The translations under genes were made by a program, and so were the position numbers. This document shows positions 35,944 through 44,385 of a stretch of DNA of 64,000 nucleotides, in pieces; the stretch's first letter is position 1, and every line of letters begins with the position of its first letter. The notes under the pieces are model-generated. The model searched no databases, was not told where the DNA came from, and was given only the letters and a program-made list of their open reading frames with translations. Source of the DNA: Bradyrhizobium sp. SRS-191 (GTDB lineage: Bacteria; Pseudomonadota; Alphaproteobacteria; Rhizobiales; Xanthobacteraceae). The DNA is taken from NCBI RefSeq assembly GCF_024586915.1, contig NZ_JANBVS010000021.1:62001-126000 (forward strand), written 5' to 3'.

Positions 35944-37676
35944 GCAACGACAAATCAGACAAGCAGCTGCGCAGCCAGGCGTGGTTCGGCCGCCAGGACA
36001 AGATGGGCTTCTATTATCGCTCATTCCTGAAGAACAGCGGCACGCCGCAGGACCGCTTCGAAGGCCGCCCGGTCATCGGCATCTGCAACACCTGGTCGGA
36101 GCTGACGCCCTGCAACGCGCATTTCCGCGTCATCGCCGAGCATGTCCGCCAGGGCGTGCTGGATGCCGGCGGCTATCCGCTCGAATTCCCGGTCTCCTCG
36201 CTCGGCGAGGTGACGATGCGCCCGACCGCGATGCTGTTCCGCAATCTCGCCTCGATGGATGTCGAGGAGGCGATCCGTGCGCATCCGCTCGACGGCGTCG
36301 TGCTGCTGATGGGCTGCGACAAGACCACGCCGGCGCTCTTGATGGGCGCGGCCTCGGCCGACCTGCCGGCGATCGGCGTCTCCGGCGGTCCGCAGCTGCG
36401 CGGCGTCTATCGCGGCCAGATCATCGGCTCCGGCACCAACATCATCTCGATGAGCGAGCAGCTGCGCGCCGGCGAGATCACCTTGAAGGAATTCCATGAG
36501 GCCGAGGCGGGCATGAACCGCTCCGCCGGCAGCTGCATGACCATGGGCACGGCCTCGACGATGGCCTCGATGGTCGAGGCGCTCGGCATCGGTCTGCCCG
36601 AGAATGCCGCGATCCCCGCTGCCGACGCGCGCCGCAATCTGCTGGCCCGGATGGCCGGCCGGCGCATCGTCGAGATGGTCCACGAGGACCTCAAGCCGTC
36701 GGACATCCTGACGCGCCAGGCGTTCGAGAATGCGATCCGGACGCTGGCGGCGATCGGCGGTTCGACCAATGCGGTGGTGCATCTGCTCGCCATCGCCGGC
36801 CGTATCGGCGTCGAACTTTCGCTCGATGATTTCGACCGGCTGTGCCGCGACGTGCATTGTCTCGTCGACCTGATGCCGTCGGGCCGCTTCCTGATGGAGG
36901 ACTTCTACTACGCGGGCGGCCTGCCGGCGGTGCTGCGCGCGCTCGGCGAGCGCGGCCTGCTGCACAAGGACGCGCGGACGGTCAACGGCAAGACGCTGTG
37001 GGACAACGTCGCCGAGGCGCCCAACTACAACGCCGAGGTGATCACGCCGTTCGAAACCCCGTTCAAGACGGAAGCCGGCATCGCCATTCTCAACGGCAAT
37101 CTTGCGCCCAACGGCGCGGTCATCAAGCCGTCGGCGGCCTCGCCGGAGCTGATGAACCACACCGGACGCGCGGTGGTGTTCGAGAGTGTCGAGGAGATGC
37201 ATGACGCTGTCGACGACGACAATCTCGACATCGACGCGTCCTGCATCATGGTGCTGAAGAACTGCGGTCCGAAGGGCTATCCGGGCATGGCCGAGGTCGG
37301 CAACATGCCGCTGCCGGCGAAGGTGCTGCGCCAGGGCGTGCGCGACATGATCCGCATTTCCGACGCGCGCATGTCCGGCACAGCCTACGGCACGGTGGTG
37401 CTGCACGTCGCCCCCGAAGCCACCGTCGGCGGCCCGCTGGCGCTGGTGAAGAACGGCGACATGATCACGCTCGACGTTCCCGGCCGCCGCCTGCATCTGC
37501 ATGTCAGCGACGAGGAGCTGGCCGCGCGCCGCGCCGCCTGGACGCCGCCGAAGCCACATGCCGACCGCGGCTATCAGAAGCTTTACATCGATCACGTGCT
37601 GCAGGCCGATCGCGGCGTGGATTTCGACTTCCTGGTCGGCCGCACCGGCTCGCCGGTGCCGCGCGACAATCACTAA
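35940..37676 (+). CDS. araC: IlvD/Edd-family aldonate dehydratase, L-arabonate dehydratase type
   Basis: 578 residues; ATG overlaps the regulator stop. Iron-sulfur dehydratase with cysteines in GICNTWSEL, LMGCDKTTP and AGSCMTMGTAST, plus GGSTNAVVHLLA and DARMSGTAYGTVVLHVAPEA. The RSQAWFGRQDKMGFYYRSFLKNSG start is that of the L-arabonate/D-xylonate dehydratase branch rather than IlvD or 6-phosphogluconate dehydratase. Would convert L-arabonate (or D-fuconate/D-galactonate) to the 2-keto-3-deoxy acid for the next enzyme. The symbol follows the Azospirillum pathway, not the E. coli AraC regulator. Confidence 0.88.
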   Translation: MSNDKSDKQLRSQAWFGRQDKMGFYYRSFLKNSGTPQDRFEGRPVIGICNTWSELTPCNAHFRVIAEHVRQGVLDAGGYPLEFPVSSLGEVTMRPTAMLFRNLASMDVEEAIRAHPLDGVVLLMGCDKTTPALLMGAASADLPAIGVSGGPQLRGVYRGQIIGSGTNIISMSEQLRAGEITLKEFHEAEAGMNRSAGSCMTMGTASTMASMVEALGIGLPENAAIPAADARRNLLARMAGRRIVEMVHEDLKPSDILTRQAFENAIRTLAAIGGSTNAVVHLLAIAGRIGVELSLDDFDRLCRDVHCLVDLMPSGRFLMEDFYYAGGLPAVLRALGERGLLHKDARTVNGKTLWDNVAEAPNYNAEVITPFETPFKTEAGIAILNGNLAPNGAVIKPSAASPELMNHTGRAVVFESVEEMHDAVDDDNLDIDASCIMVLKNCGPKGYPGMAEVGNMPLPAKVLRQGVRDMIRISDARMSGTAYGTVVLHVAPEATVGGPLALVKNGDMITLDVPGRRLHLHVSDEELAARRAAWTPPKPHADRGYQKLYIDHVLQADRGVDFDFLVGRTGSPVPRDNH

Positions 37677-37685
37677 GAGGGGCCC

Positions 37686-38615
37686 ATGACCGCTTCCGCC
37701 AAAAAGCTCTACAAGGGCGTCTTCCCGGTGGCGCCGACCGTGTTCGACGCCGACGGCCGTCTCGACCTCGAGGGCCAGAAGCGCGCGATCGACTTCATGA
37801 TCGACGCCGGCTCGCACGGCATCTGCATCCTCGCCAATTTCTCCGAGCAGTTCGTGCTGACCGATGACGAGCGCGATCTGGTCATGACCACAGTGCTGGA
37901 GCATGTCGCGGGCCGCGTGCCGATCATCGTCACGACCACGCATTTCTCGACCTTCGTCTGCGCCGAGCGCTCGCGTCGCGCGCAGGACAAGGGTGCGGCG
38001 ATGGTGATGGTGATGCCGCCCTATCATGGCGCGACCTTCCGCGTGCCCGACAGCGCGATCTATGAGTTCTATCGCGGCGTGTCGGATGCGATCTCGATTC
38101 CGATCATGGTGCAGGACGCACCCGTCGCCGGCACGCCGCTGTCGGTGCCGCTGCTGACGCGCATGGCCAAGGAGATCGAGAACCTCGCTTATTTCAAGAT
38201 CGAGGTGCCGCGCGCCGCCGACAAGCTGCGCGCGCTCATCGAGGCAGGCGGTGAGGCCATCGAAGGTCCGTGGGACGGCGAGGAGGCGATCACCCTGATG
38301 GCCGATCTCGACGCCGGCGCCACCGGCGCGATGACCGGCGGCGGCTATCCCGACGGGATCAGAAAGATCATCGATCCGTATTTCGCGGGCGATCGTGACG
38401 CTGCCGCCGCGGCCTATGAGCGCTGGCTGCCGCTGATCAACCACGAGAACCGGCAGTGCGGGCTTGCGACCTGCAAGATCCTGATGAAGGCGGGCGGCGT
38501 GATCAAGCACGACACGCTGCGCAGCCCGCAGCCGCCGATCCATCCGGCGACGCAAAAGGGCCTGATCGAGATCGCGCGCCGGCTCGATCCGCTCGTGCTG
38601 CGCTGGGGACGCTAG
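37686..38615 (+). CDS. araD: L-2-keto-3-deoxyarabonate dehydratase (DHDPS/NAL superfamily)
   Basis: 309 residues; GAGGGG upstream of the ATG. TIM-barrel class I aldolase-like protein with Schiff-base Lys in LAYFKIEVP; the DHDPS GTTGE loop is replaced by ILANFSEQF, as in keto-deoxy-arabonate dehydratases. MVMPPYHGATFRVP and EGPWDGEEAITLMADLDAGATG also match that group. Yields alpha-ketoglutaric semialdehyde. The name follows the Azospirillum nomenclature, not ribulose-phosphate epimerase. Confidence 0.88.
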   Translation: MTASAKKLYKGVFPVAPTVFDADGRLDLEGQKRAIDFMIDAGSHGICILANFSEQFVLTDDERDLVMTTVLEHVAGRVPIIVTTTHFSTFVCAERSRRAQDKGAAMVMVMPPYHGATFRVPDSAIYEFYRGVSDAISIPIMVQDAPVAGTPLSVPLLTRMAKEIENLAYFKIEVPRAADKLRALIEAGGEAIEGPWDGEEAITLMADLDAGATGAMTGGGYPDGIRKIIDPYFAGDRDAAAAAYERWLPLINHENRQCGLATCKILMKAGGVIKHDTLRSPQPPIHPATQKGLIEIARRLDPLVLRWGR

Positions 38616-38617
38616 AG

Positions 38618-39544
38618 ATGAGCGAGCTTCGTGTCGCCATCGTCGGCTTCGGCAAGATCGCCAAAGACCAGCACGTGCCGGCGATCGCCGCCACCGAGGG
38701 CGTGACCTTGACGGCGGTGGCGAGCCGCAACGCCTCGCTGCCTGGCCTGCCGCATTTCGGCTCGATCGAGGAGCTGCTGCGCGACGGGCCGGAGATCGAT
38801 GCGGTCGCGCTGTGCACGCCGCCGCAGGTGCGCCGCGCCCAGGCGCTGGTCGCGCTCGAGGCCGGCAAGCATGTGATGCTGGAGAAGCCGCCGGGCGCCG
38901 CCGTGAGCGAGCTCGATCCGCTGGTCACGCTCGCTGCCAAGAAGCAGCGCACGCTGTTTGCGACCTGGCATTCGCGCTATGCGCCCGCCGTCGAGCCGGC
39001 GCGCGAGTGGCTGGCGTCGCGCGAGATCCGCAGCGTCCGTATCGACTGGAAGGAGGACGTGCGCGTCTGGCATCCGGGACAGGCCTGGATCTGGCAGCCG
39101 GGCGGGCTCGGCGTGTTCGATCCCGGCATCAACGCGCTGTCGATCCTGACCCGCATCCTGCCCGAGCCGGTGTTCGTCACCGAAGCAGAGCTGTCGTTCC
39201 CGTCGAACTGCCAGGCGCCGATCGCGGCGAACCTGTCGATGTCGACGGCGAACGACCTGCCGATCGCGGCCGAGTTCGACTTCCGCCAGACCGGGCCGCA
39301 GAGCTGGGACATCCGGATCGAGACGGACGCCGGACAGCTGAAACTGTCACTCGGCGGCGCGCGCATGACCTTGGATGACCAGGTGATGATCGACGAGAAG
39401 GAGCGGGAATATCCCGGTCTCTATCGCCGCTTCGTCGAGCTTGCGAAGACCGGCGCCAGCGACGTCGATCTCGCGCCGCTGCGGCTGGTGGCCGATTCCT
39501 TCCTGCTCGGCCGCCGCAACATCGTCGAGCCGTTCGAGGACTGA
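38618..39544 (+). CDS. araA: L-arabinose / D-galactose 1-dehydrogenase (Gfo/Idh/MocA family)
   Basis: 308 residues from MSELRVAIVGFGKIAKDQHVPAI, two bases after the previous stop. The NAD(P) loop VGFGKIA, then the family EKPPGA (catalytic Lys of the EKP motif) and WKEDVRVWHPGQAWIWQPGGLGVFDPGINALSI, which is almost identical to Azospirillum L-arabinose 1-dehydrogenase. That enzyme also oxidises D-galactose, so both sugars remain possible. Produces the lactone for the SMP-30 lactonase encoded two genes downstream. Confidence 0.9.
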   Translation: MSELRVAIVGFGKIAKDQHVPAIAATEGVTLTAVASRNASLPGLPHFGSIEELLRDGPEIDAVALCTPPQVRRAQALVALEAGKHVMLEKPPGAAVSELDPLVTLAAKKQRTLFATWHSRYAPAVEPAREWLASREIRSVRIDWKEDVRVWHPGQAWIWQPGGLGVFDPGINALSILTRILPEPVFVTEAELSFPSNCQAPIAANLSMSTANDLPIAAEFDFRQTGPQSWDIRIETDAGQLKLSLGGARMTLDDQVMIDEKEREYPGLYRRFVELAKTGASDVDLAPLRLVADSFLLGRRNIVEPFED

Positions 39545-39548
39545 AGCT

Positions 39549-40628
39549 ATGGCTGAGCCTGATATCACCAGGGATGTGTTTGGCAGCCTGCCGGATGGCC
39601 GCGAGGTCGAGCGCGTCACCCTGCGTGGCGGCAACGGTTTCGAAGCCCGGATCATCACCTTCGGCGCCGCTCTGCAGGCGCTGCTGGTGCCGGATGCGCA
39701 TGGCGCCGTCGACGATGTCGTGCTCGGCCATGACGACCTGCTGAGCTACGTCAAGCTCCGCAAATTTTTCGGCGCAACCGTCGGCCGCTACGCCAACCGC
39801 ATCGCCGGCGCGCGCTTCACGCTCGATGGCGACGATGTGCGCCTGGAGGCCAATGACGGCGCGCATGCGCTGCATGGCGGCCCGGATGGTTTCGACCGCA
39901 AGCTCTGGCAGATTGTTGCCACCGAGGACGGCGAGCAGCCCTCGGTGACGCTGCTCTATGTCAGCCCGGACGGAGAGGCGAACTATCCGGGACGGCTCGA
40001 CGTCCGTGTCACCTATCAGCTCACCGGGCCGGCGGAGTTGTCGGTGATCTTCGCGGCACGCACCACCCGCACCACGATCGTCAATCTGACCAATCACAGC
40101 TTCTTCAATCTCGACGGCCTTTCGGCCGGCACCGGCATTCTCGACCATCGATTGACGGTCGCGGCCGACCATTATCTCGCGATCGACGAGACCGCGATCC
40201 CGCTGCCGGGACCGCCGCATGACGTTGCCGGCACGCCGTTCGATTTCCGCGACGCGCAGGCGATCGGCGCGCGCATCCGCGCTGACGATGCGCAGATCAA
40301 ATGCGGCCGCGGCTATGATCATAATTTTTGCCTGCGTGCTGGCGATGGCGTCCGCCTCGCGGCCCGGCTCGAGTCGCCACGCTCGGGGCGAGTCATGGAG
40401 CTGCTGACGGATCAGCCCGGCCTGCAGGTCTATTCCGGCAACTACATCGATGCGACCGTCAGCGGGAAGGGCAGGGTGTTCCGGCAGTCCGATGCGCTCT
40501 GCCTGGAGCCGCAGGTCTGGCCTGACACGCCGAACCGTCCGGATTTTCCGAGCGCCCGGCTGGCGCCCGACGACGTCTACAAGCACCAGACCGTGTACCG
40601 CTTCTCGGCCGCGGGAGCGCCGGCATGA
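39549..40628 (+). CDS. galM: Aldose 1-epimerase (mutarotase)
   Basis: 359 residues from the ATG at 39549. GalM fold: TVGRYANRIAGARF, NDGAHALHGGPDGFDRKLW with the active-site His, VNLTNHSFFNLDG with the second His, and LEPQVWPDTPNRPDFPS containing the catalytic Glu near the end. Interconverts sugar anomers so the dehydrogenase receives its preferred form. Overlaps the lactonase start by 4 bp. Confidence 0.93.
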   Translation: MAEPDITRDVFGSLPDGREVERVTLRGGNGFEARIITFGAALQALLVPDAHGAVDDVVLGHDDLLSYVKLRKFFGATVGRYANRIAGARFTLDGDDVRLEANDGAHALHGGPDGFDRKLWQIVATEDGEQPSVTLLYVSPDGEANYPGRLDVRVTYQLTGPAELSVIFAARTTRTTIVNLTNHSFFNLDGLSAGTGILDHRLTVAADHYLAIDETAIPLPGPPHDVAGTPFDFRDAQAIGARIRADDAQIKCGRGYDHNFCLRAGDGVRLAARLESPRSGRVMELLTDQPGLQVYSGNYIDATVSGKGRVFRQSDALCLEPQVWPDTPNRPDFPSARLAPDDVYKHQTVYRFSAAGAPA

Positions 40629-41509
40629 TGGAGCAGGTGCCCACCACGATCCTCTGCGCCGAGCATTGCCATCTCGGCGAGGGGCCGACCTACGATCCAA
40701 CAACCGACACCGCCTGGTGGTTCGACATCCGCGAAGGCCTGCTGTTCGAAGCCGGCATTGCCAGCGGCGAAGTTCGCCGCCATCTGCTCGGCAAAATGGC
40801 GAGCGCGCTCGGCCGCATCGATGCGAAGCGGCAGCTGATCGTGACCGAGGACGGGCTTTACATCCGCAGCATCGCCGACGGCGCGCTGGAGCTGTACCGG
40901 CCGCTCGAGGCCGACAATCCGGCGACGCGGTCGAACGACTCGCGCGTGCATCCCTCCGGCACGTTCTGGATCGGCACCATGGGCCGCAAGGCCGAGCGCG
41001 GGCTGGGCGCGATCTACGCGCTGCACCGCGGCGAGATTGTCCGCCTGTTTCCGAACGTCACCATTCCCAACGCGATCTGCTTCTCGGCGGACGGCGCGAT
41101 CGGCTATTTCGCGGATACCGACGATAACGTGCTCTACCGCGTTGCGCTCGATCCGCAGACCGGCCTGCCGCGTGGCGCGCCGGAGGTGCTGCTGCGCCAT
41201 ACCGGCAAAGGCGGCCTCGACGGCGCGGTCGTCGATGCCGAGGGACGGATCTGGAACGCGCGCTGGGGCGGCGGTTGTGTCGACGTGTACAGCCCGCAGG
41301 GCGAGCATCTGCGGTCGGTCTCGGTTCCCGCCAGCCAGGCGAGCTGCCCGGCCTTCGTCGGCTCCGATCTCTCGCGCCTGCTGGTCACGTCGGCCTGGCA
41401 GGACATGGACGCCGCGGCCAAGGCGGCCGATCCCGGCCACGGCCAGACCTTTCTGCTCGACGTCGGCGCCCGGGGGCGCGCCGAGCCTGACGTCGTGCTG
41501 TCGATCTGA
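40625..41509 (+). CDS. SMP-30/gluconolactonase family lactonase (L-arabinolactonase type)
   Basis: 294 residues, beginning MMEQVPTTILCAEHCHLGEGPTYD. Six-bladed beta-propeller of the SMP-30/regucalcin group; metal-site residues in LGEGP (Glu), RSNDSRVHPSG (Asn/Asp), TIPNAICFSADG (Asn) and GGLDGAVVDAEG (Asp). Hydrolyses the sugar lactone formed by the dehydrogenase to the aldonate. Last gene of the sugar-oxidation operon; the next gene is a separate ABC system after a 125-bp regulatory spacer. Confidence 0.9.
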   Translation: MMEQVPTTILCAEHCHLGEGPTYDPTTDTAWWFDIREGLLFEAGIASGEVRRHLLGKMASALGRIDAKRQLIVTEDGLYIRSIADGALELYRPLEADNPATRSNDSRVHPSGTFWIGTMGRKAERGLGAIYALHRGEIVRLFPNVTIPNAICFSADGAIGYFADTDDNVLYRVALDPQTGLPRGAPEVLLRHTGKGGLDGAVVDAEGRIWNARWGGGCVDVYSPQGEHLRSVSVPASQASCPAFVGSDLSRLLVTSAWQDMDAAAKAADPGHGQTFLLDVGARGRAEPDVVLSI

Positions 41510-41563
41510 GAGGAGGAACAATCAAGTCGAGCGTCGTTCAGCCTAACAGCTAACTGGTATCAG

Positions 41564-41621
41564 CATACGCAATCGCGTATGTCTTATTGAAATTCGAAAA
41601 TCCAACAGTTCGAAAATCCAA
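41564..41621. promoter_or_regulatory. Palindrome plus tandem 13-bp direct repeat before chvE
   Basis: CATACGC-AATC-GCGTATG (41564-41581) is a perfect 7-bp inverted repeat. Just downstream, TTCGAAAATCCAA occurs twice (41593-41605 and 41609-41621) with a 16-bp period. All lie between the lactonase stop and the chvE SD (GAGGGAG). Likely operator elements for the sugar ABC operon; the cognate regulator is not obvious in the window. Confidence 0.45.
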
Positions 41622-41634
41622 GAGGGAGTGAAGC

Positions 41635-42705
41635 ATGCTGAATTTGAAGACCATCATGGCCGCCGCTTTGGCCGGCCTCGGCGCCCTGGCGCTGTCCAGC
41701 GCCGCCATGGCGCAGAGCAAGGGGACCGTCGGCATCGCGATGCCGACCAAGTCCTCGGCGCGCTGGATCGACGACGGCAACAACATCGTCAAGGTGCTGA
41801 AGGAGCGCGGCTACAACACCGACCTGCAATATGCCGAGGACGACATCCCGAACCAGCTCTCGCAGATCGAGAACATGGTGACCAAGGGATCCAAGGTGCT
41901 GGTCATCGCCGCGATCGACGGCACCACGCTGTCCGACGTGCTGAAGCAGGCCAAGGCCAAGGGCATCACCGTGATCGCCTATGACCGTCTGATCCGCGAT
42001 ACGCCGAACCTCGACTATTACGCGACCTTCGACAACTTCCAGGTCGGCGTGCTGCAGGCGCAGTCGATCGTCGACAAGCTCGGCCTGAAGGACGGCAAGG
42101 GCCCGTTCAACATCGAGCTGTTCGGCGGTTCGCCGGACGACAACAACGCGTACTTCTTCTACAACGGCGCGATGTCGGTGCTGCAGCCCTATCTGGACTC
42201 CGGCAAGCTCGTGATCGGTTCCGGCCAGAAGGGCATGGACAAGGTCGCGACCCTGCGCTGGGACGGCGCCACCGCCCAGGCCCGCATGGACAACCTGCTG
42301 AGCGCCTTCTACGGCAAGAAGCGCGTCGACGCCGTGCTGTCGCCCTATGACGGCCTGTCGATCGGCATCATCTCCTCGTTGAAGGGCGTGGGCTATGGCA
42401 GCGCCGATCAGCCGATGCCGGTGATCTCGGGTCAGGACGCCGAGGTGCCGTCGATCAAGGCCATGCTGCGCGGCGATCAGTATTCGACCATCTTCAAGGA
42501 CACCCGCGATCTCGCCAAGGTGACCGCCGACATGGTCGATGCCTCGCTCAGCGGCAAGGAAGTCCAGGTCAACGACACCAAGACCTATAACAACGGCGTC
42601 AAGGTCGTTCCGTCCTACCTGCTCAAGCCGGTCGTGGTCGACAAGAGCAATTGGGAGAAGGTTCTGATCGACAGCGGCTACTACAAGAAGGCCCAGTTCC
42701 AGTAA
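41635..42705 (+). CDS. chvE: ChvE-like multiple-sugar-binding protein
   Basis: 356 residues; signal peptide with cleavage after AMA-QS. Mature sequence shares long identical stretches with Agrobacterium ChvE: GIAMPTKSSARWIDDGNNIV, DDIPNQLSQIENMVTKG, IDGTTLSDVLKQA, ATFDNFQVGVLQA, PFNIELFGGSPDDNNA, LSPYDGLSIGIISSLKGVGYG. ChvE binds galactose, glucose, arabinose and similar sugars for the ABC importer, and in Agrobacterium also signals to VirA. Here a transport role with the next two genes is clear; a signalling role is only possible. Confidence 0.95.
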   Translation: MLNLKTIMAAALAGLGALALSSAAMAQSKGTVGIAMPTKSSARWIDDGNNIVKVLKERGYNTDLQYAEDDIPNQLSQIENMVTKGSKVLVIAAIDGTTLSDVLKQAKAKGITVIAYDRLIRDTPNLDYYATFDNFQVGVLQAQSIVDKLGLKDGKGPFNIELFGGSPDDNNAYFFYNGAMSVLQPYLDSGKLVIGSGQKGMDKVATLRWDGATAQARMDNLLSAFYGKKRVDAVLSPYDGLSIGIISSLKGVGYGSADQPMPVISGQDAEVPSIKAMLRGDQYSTIFKDTRDLAKVTADMVDASLSGKEVQVNDTKTYNNGVKVVPSYLLKPVVVDKSNWEKVLIDSGYYKKAQFQ

Positions 42706-42726
42706 TCCTGGTTGAGGACTCAAGCA

Positions 42727-42752
42727 CCCCTTCCCGGTCTTCCGGGGAGGGG
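42727..42752 (+). terminator. Strong hairpin between chvE and the ATPase gene
   Basis: CCCCTTCCCGG-TCTT-CCGGGGAGGGG: an 11-bp stem with one G-U pair and a 4-nt loop, 21 bp after the chvE stop. No T-run follows, so it may be an mRNA-stabilising or partial-termination structure rather than a full terminator. Confidence 0.6.
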
Positions 42753-42813
42753 GAATCCTATTGAAGCTCGCGCGGCGGGGGCGGGCCGGCGTCATGAACA
42801 GAGACACGAGACG

Positions 42814-44364
42814 ATGACCGCAATCCTGGAAATGCGAAACGTCAGCAAGAGCTTCGGCAACGTGCAGGCCTTGCGCGACGTCAGCTTCGCCGTCGAGCCC
42901 GGCGAGATCCACGCGCTGGTCGGCGAGAACGGCGCCGGCAAGTCGACCCTGATGAAGGTGCTGAGCGGCGTCTATCCGCACGGCCGCTACGAGGGCCAGA
43001 TCATCTTCGAGGGCGAGGAGCGGAAGTTCCGCGACATCAATGATTCCGAGGCGCTCGGCATCATCATCATCCACCAGGAGCTCGCGCTGATTCCGCTGAT
43101 GACGATCGCGGAAAACATCTTCCTGTCGCATGCGCCGCAGCGCTTCGGCGTCATCGATCGCGACGAGGTCTACCGCCGCACCCAGCAATTGCTGGCGCAG
43201 GTCGGCCTGAAGGAATCGCCGGATACGTTGATCACCGATCTCGGCGTCGGCAAGCAGCAGCTGGTCGAGATCGCCAAGGCGCTGTCCAAGCGCGTCAAGC
43301 TCCTGATCCTGGACGAGCCGACCGCCAGCCTCAACGAGGCCGACAGCCAGGCACTGCTCGACCGTCTCGTCGCCTTCCGCGAGCAGGGCATCTCCTCGAT
43401 CCTCATCACGCACAAGCTCAACGAGGTCGCGCGCGTCGCCGACCGCATCACGGTATTGCGCGACGGCCGCAGCGTCGACGGCATCGACTGCCGGGCCGAG
43501 CCGGTCCTGGAGGACCGCATCATCAAGAGCATGGTCAACCGCGACATGGCGCACCGCTTTCCCGAGCGCCAGCCGAAGATCGGCGAGCCTGTGTTCACCG
43601 TCGAGAACTGGTCGGTGTTCCATCCGCAGCATCCGGACCGCCGCGTCATCAAGAACGTCGATTTCCAGGTGCGCCGCGGCGAGATCGTCGGCATCGCCGG
43701 GCTGATGGGCGCCGGCCGCACCGAGTTCGCGATGAGCCTGTTCGGCCGCTCCTGGGGCGTGAACATCTCGGGCCGCGCCAGGCTCGAAGGCCATGACGTC
43801 AATCTCACCAGCGTGCCCGCCGCGATCGATGCCGGCCTTGCCTATGTCACCGAGGACCGCAAGCAGCTCGGCCTGATCCTGGCTGACGACGTCCGCAAGA
43901 ACATCACGCTCGCCAGCCTCGCCCAGGTCGCCTCGAAGGGGGTGATCGACGACATCGCCGAGCTCAAGGCGGCCTCCGGCTACCGCGGCCGCATGCGCAT
44001 CCGCTGTTCGGACGTCTATCAGGAGGCCGGCCAGCTCTCCGGCGGCAACCAGCAGAAGGTCGTGCTGTCGAAATGGCTGATGACCGATCCCAAGGTGTTG
44101 ATCCTGGACGAGCCGACCCGTGGCATCGACGTCGGCGCCAAATATGAGATCTACTGTATCATCCAGGAGCTTGCGGATGCCGGCCGGGGTGTGGTGGTGA
44201 TCTCGTCGGAAATGCCGGAGCTGCTCGGAATCTGCGACCGGATCTGCGTCATGAACGACGGCGCCTTCGTCGGCGAGTTCGCAGGCGCAGACGCCACGCA
44301 GGAAAAGATCATGCGCGCCATCATGCGCAACGAAGCCATCAAGAACCAGGAGACGGCCGCTTAA
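42814..44364 (+). CDS. gguA: Sugar ABC transporter ATPase (MmsA/GguA/XylG type)
   Basis: 516 residues from the ATG at 42814 (MTAILEMRNVSKSFG is the usual start). Two ABC domains: VGENGAGKST with a weak signature LGVGKQQ and LDEPTASLN; the second with a degenerate GLMGAGRTE, intact QLSGGNQQK and LDEPTRGID, the standard pattern for CUT2 sugar importers. Energises the ChvE-GguB importer. Confidence 0.94.
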   Translation: MTAILEMRNVSKSFGNVQALRDVSFAVEPGEIHALVGENGAGKSTLMKVLSGVYPHGRYEGQIIFEGEERKFRDINDSEALGIIIIHQELALIPLMTIAENIFLSHAPQRFGVIDRDEVYRRTQQLLAQVGLKESPDTLITDLGVGKQQLVEIAKALSKRVKLLILDEPTASLNEADSQALLDRLVAFREQGISSILITHKLNEVARVADRITVLRDGRSVDGIDCRAEPVLEDRIIKSMVNRDMAHRFPERQPKIGEPVFTVENWSVFHPQHPDRRVIKNVDFQVRRGEIVGIAGLMGAGRTEFAMSLFGRSWGVNISGRARLEGHDVNLTSVPAAIDAGLAYVTEDRKQLGLILADDVRKNITLASLAQVASKGVIDDIAELKAASGYRGRMRIRCSDVYQEAGQLSGGNQQKVVLSKWLMTDPKVLILDEPTRGIDVGAKYEIYCIIQELADAGRGVVVISSEMPELLGICDRICVMNDGAFVGEFAGADATQEKIMRAIMRNEAIKNQETAA

Positions 44365-44385
44365 GCGGTCGGGAGGACACCAGCC

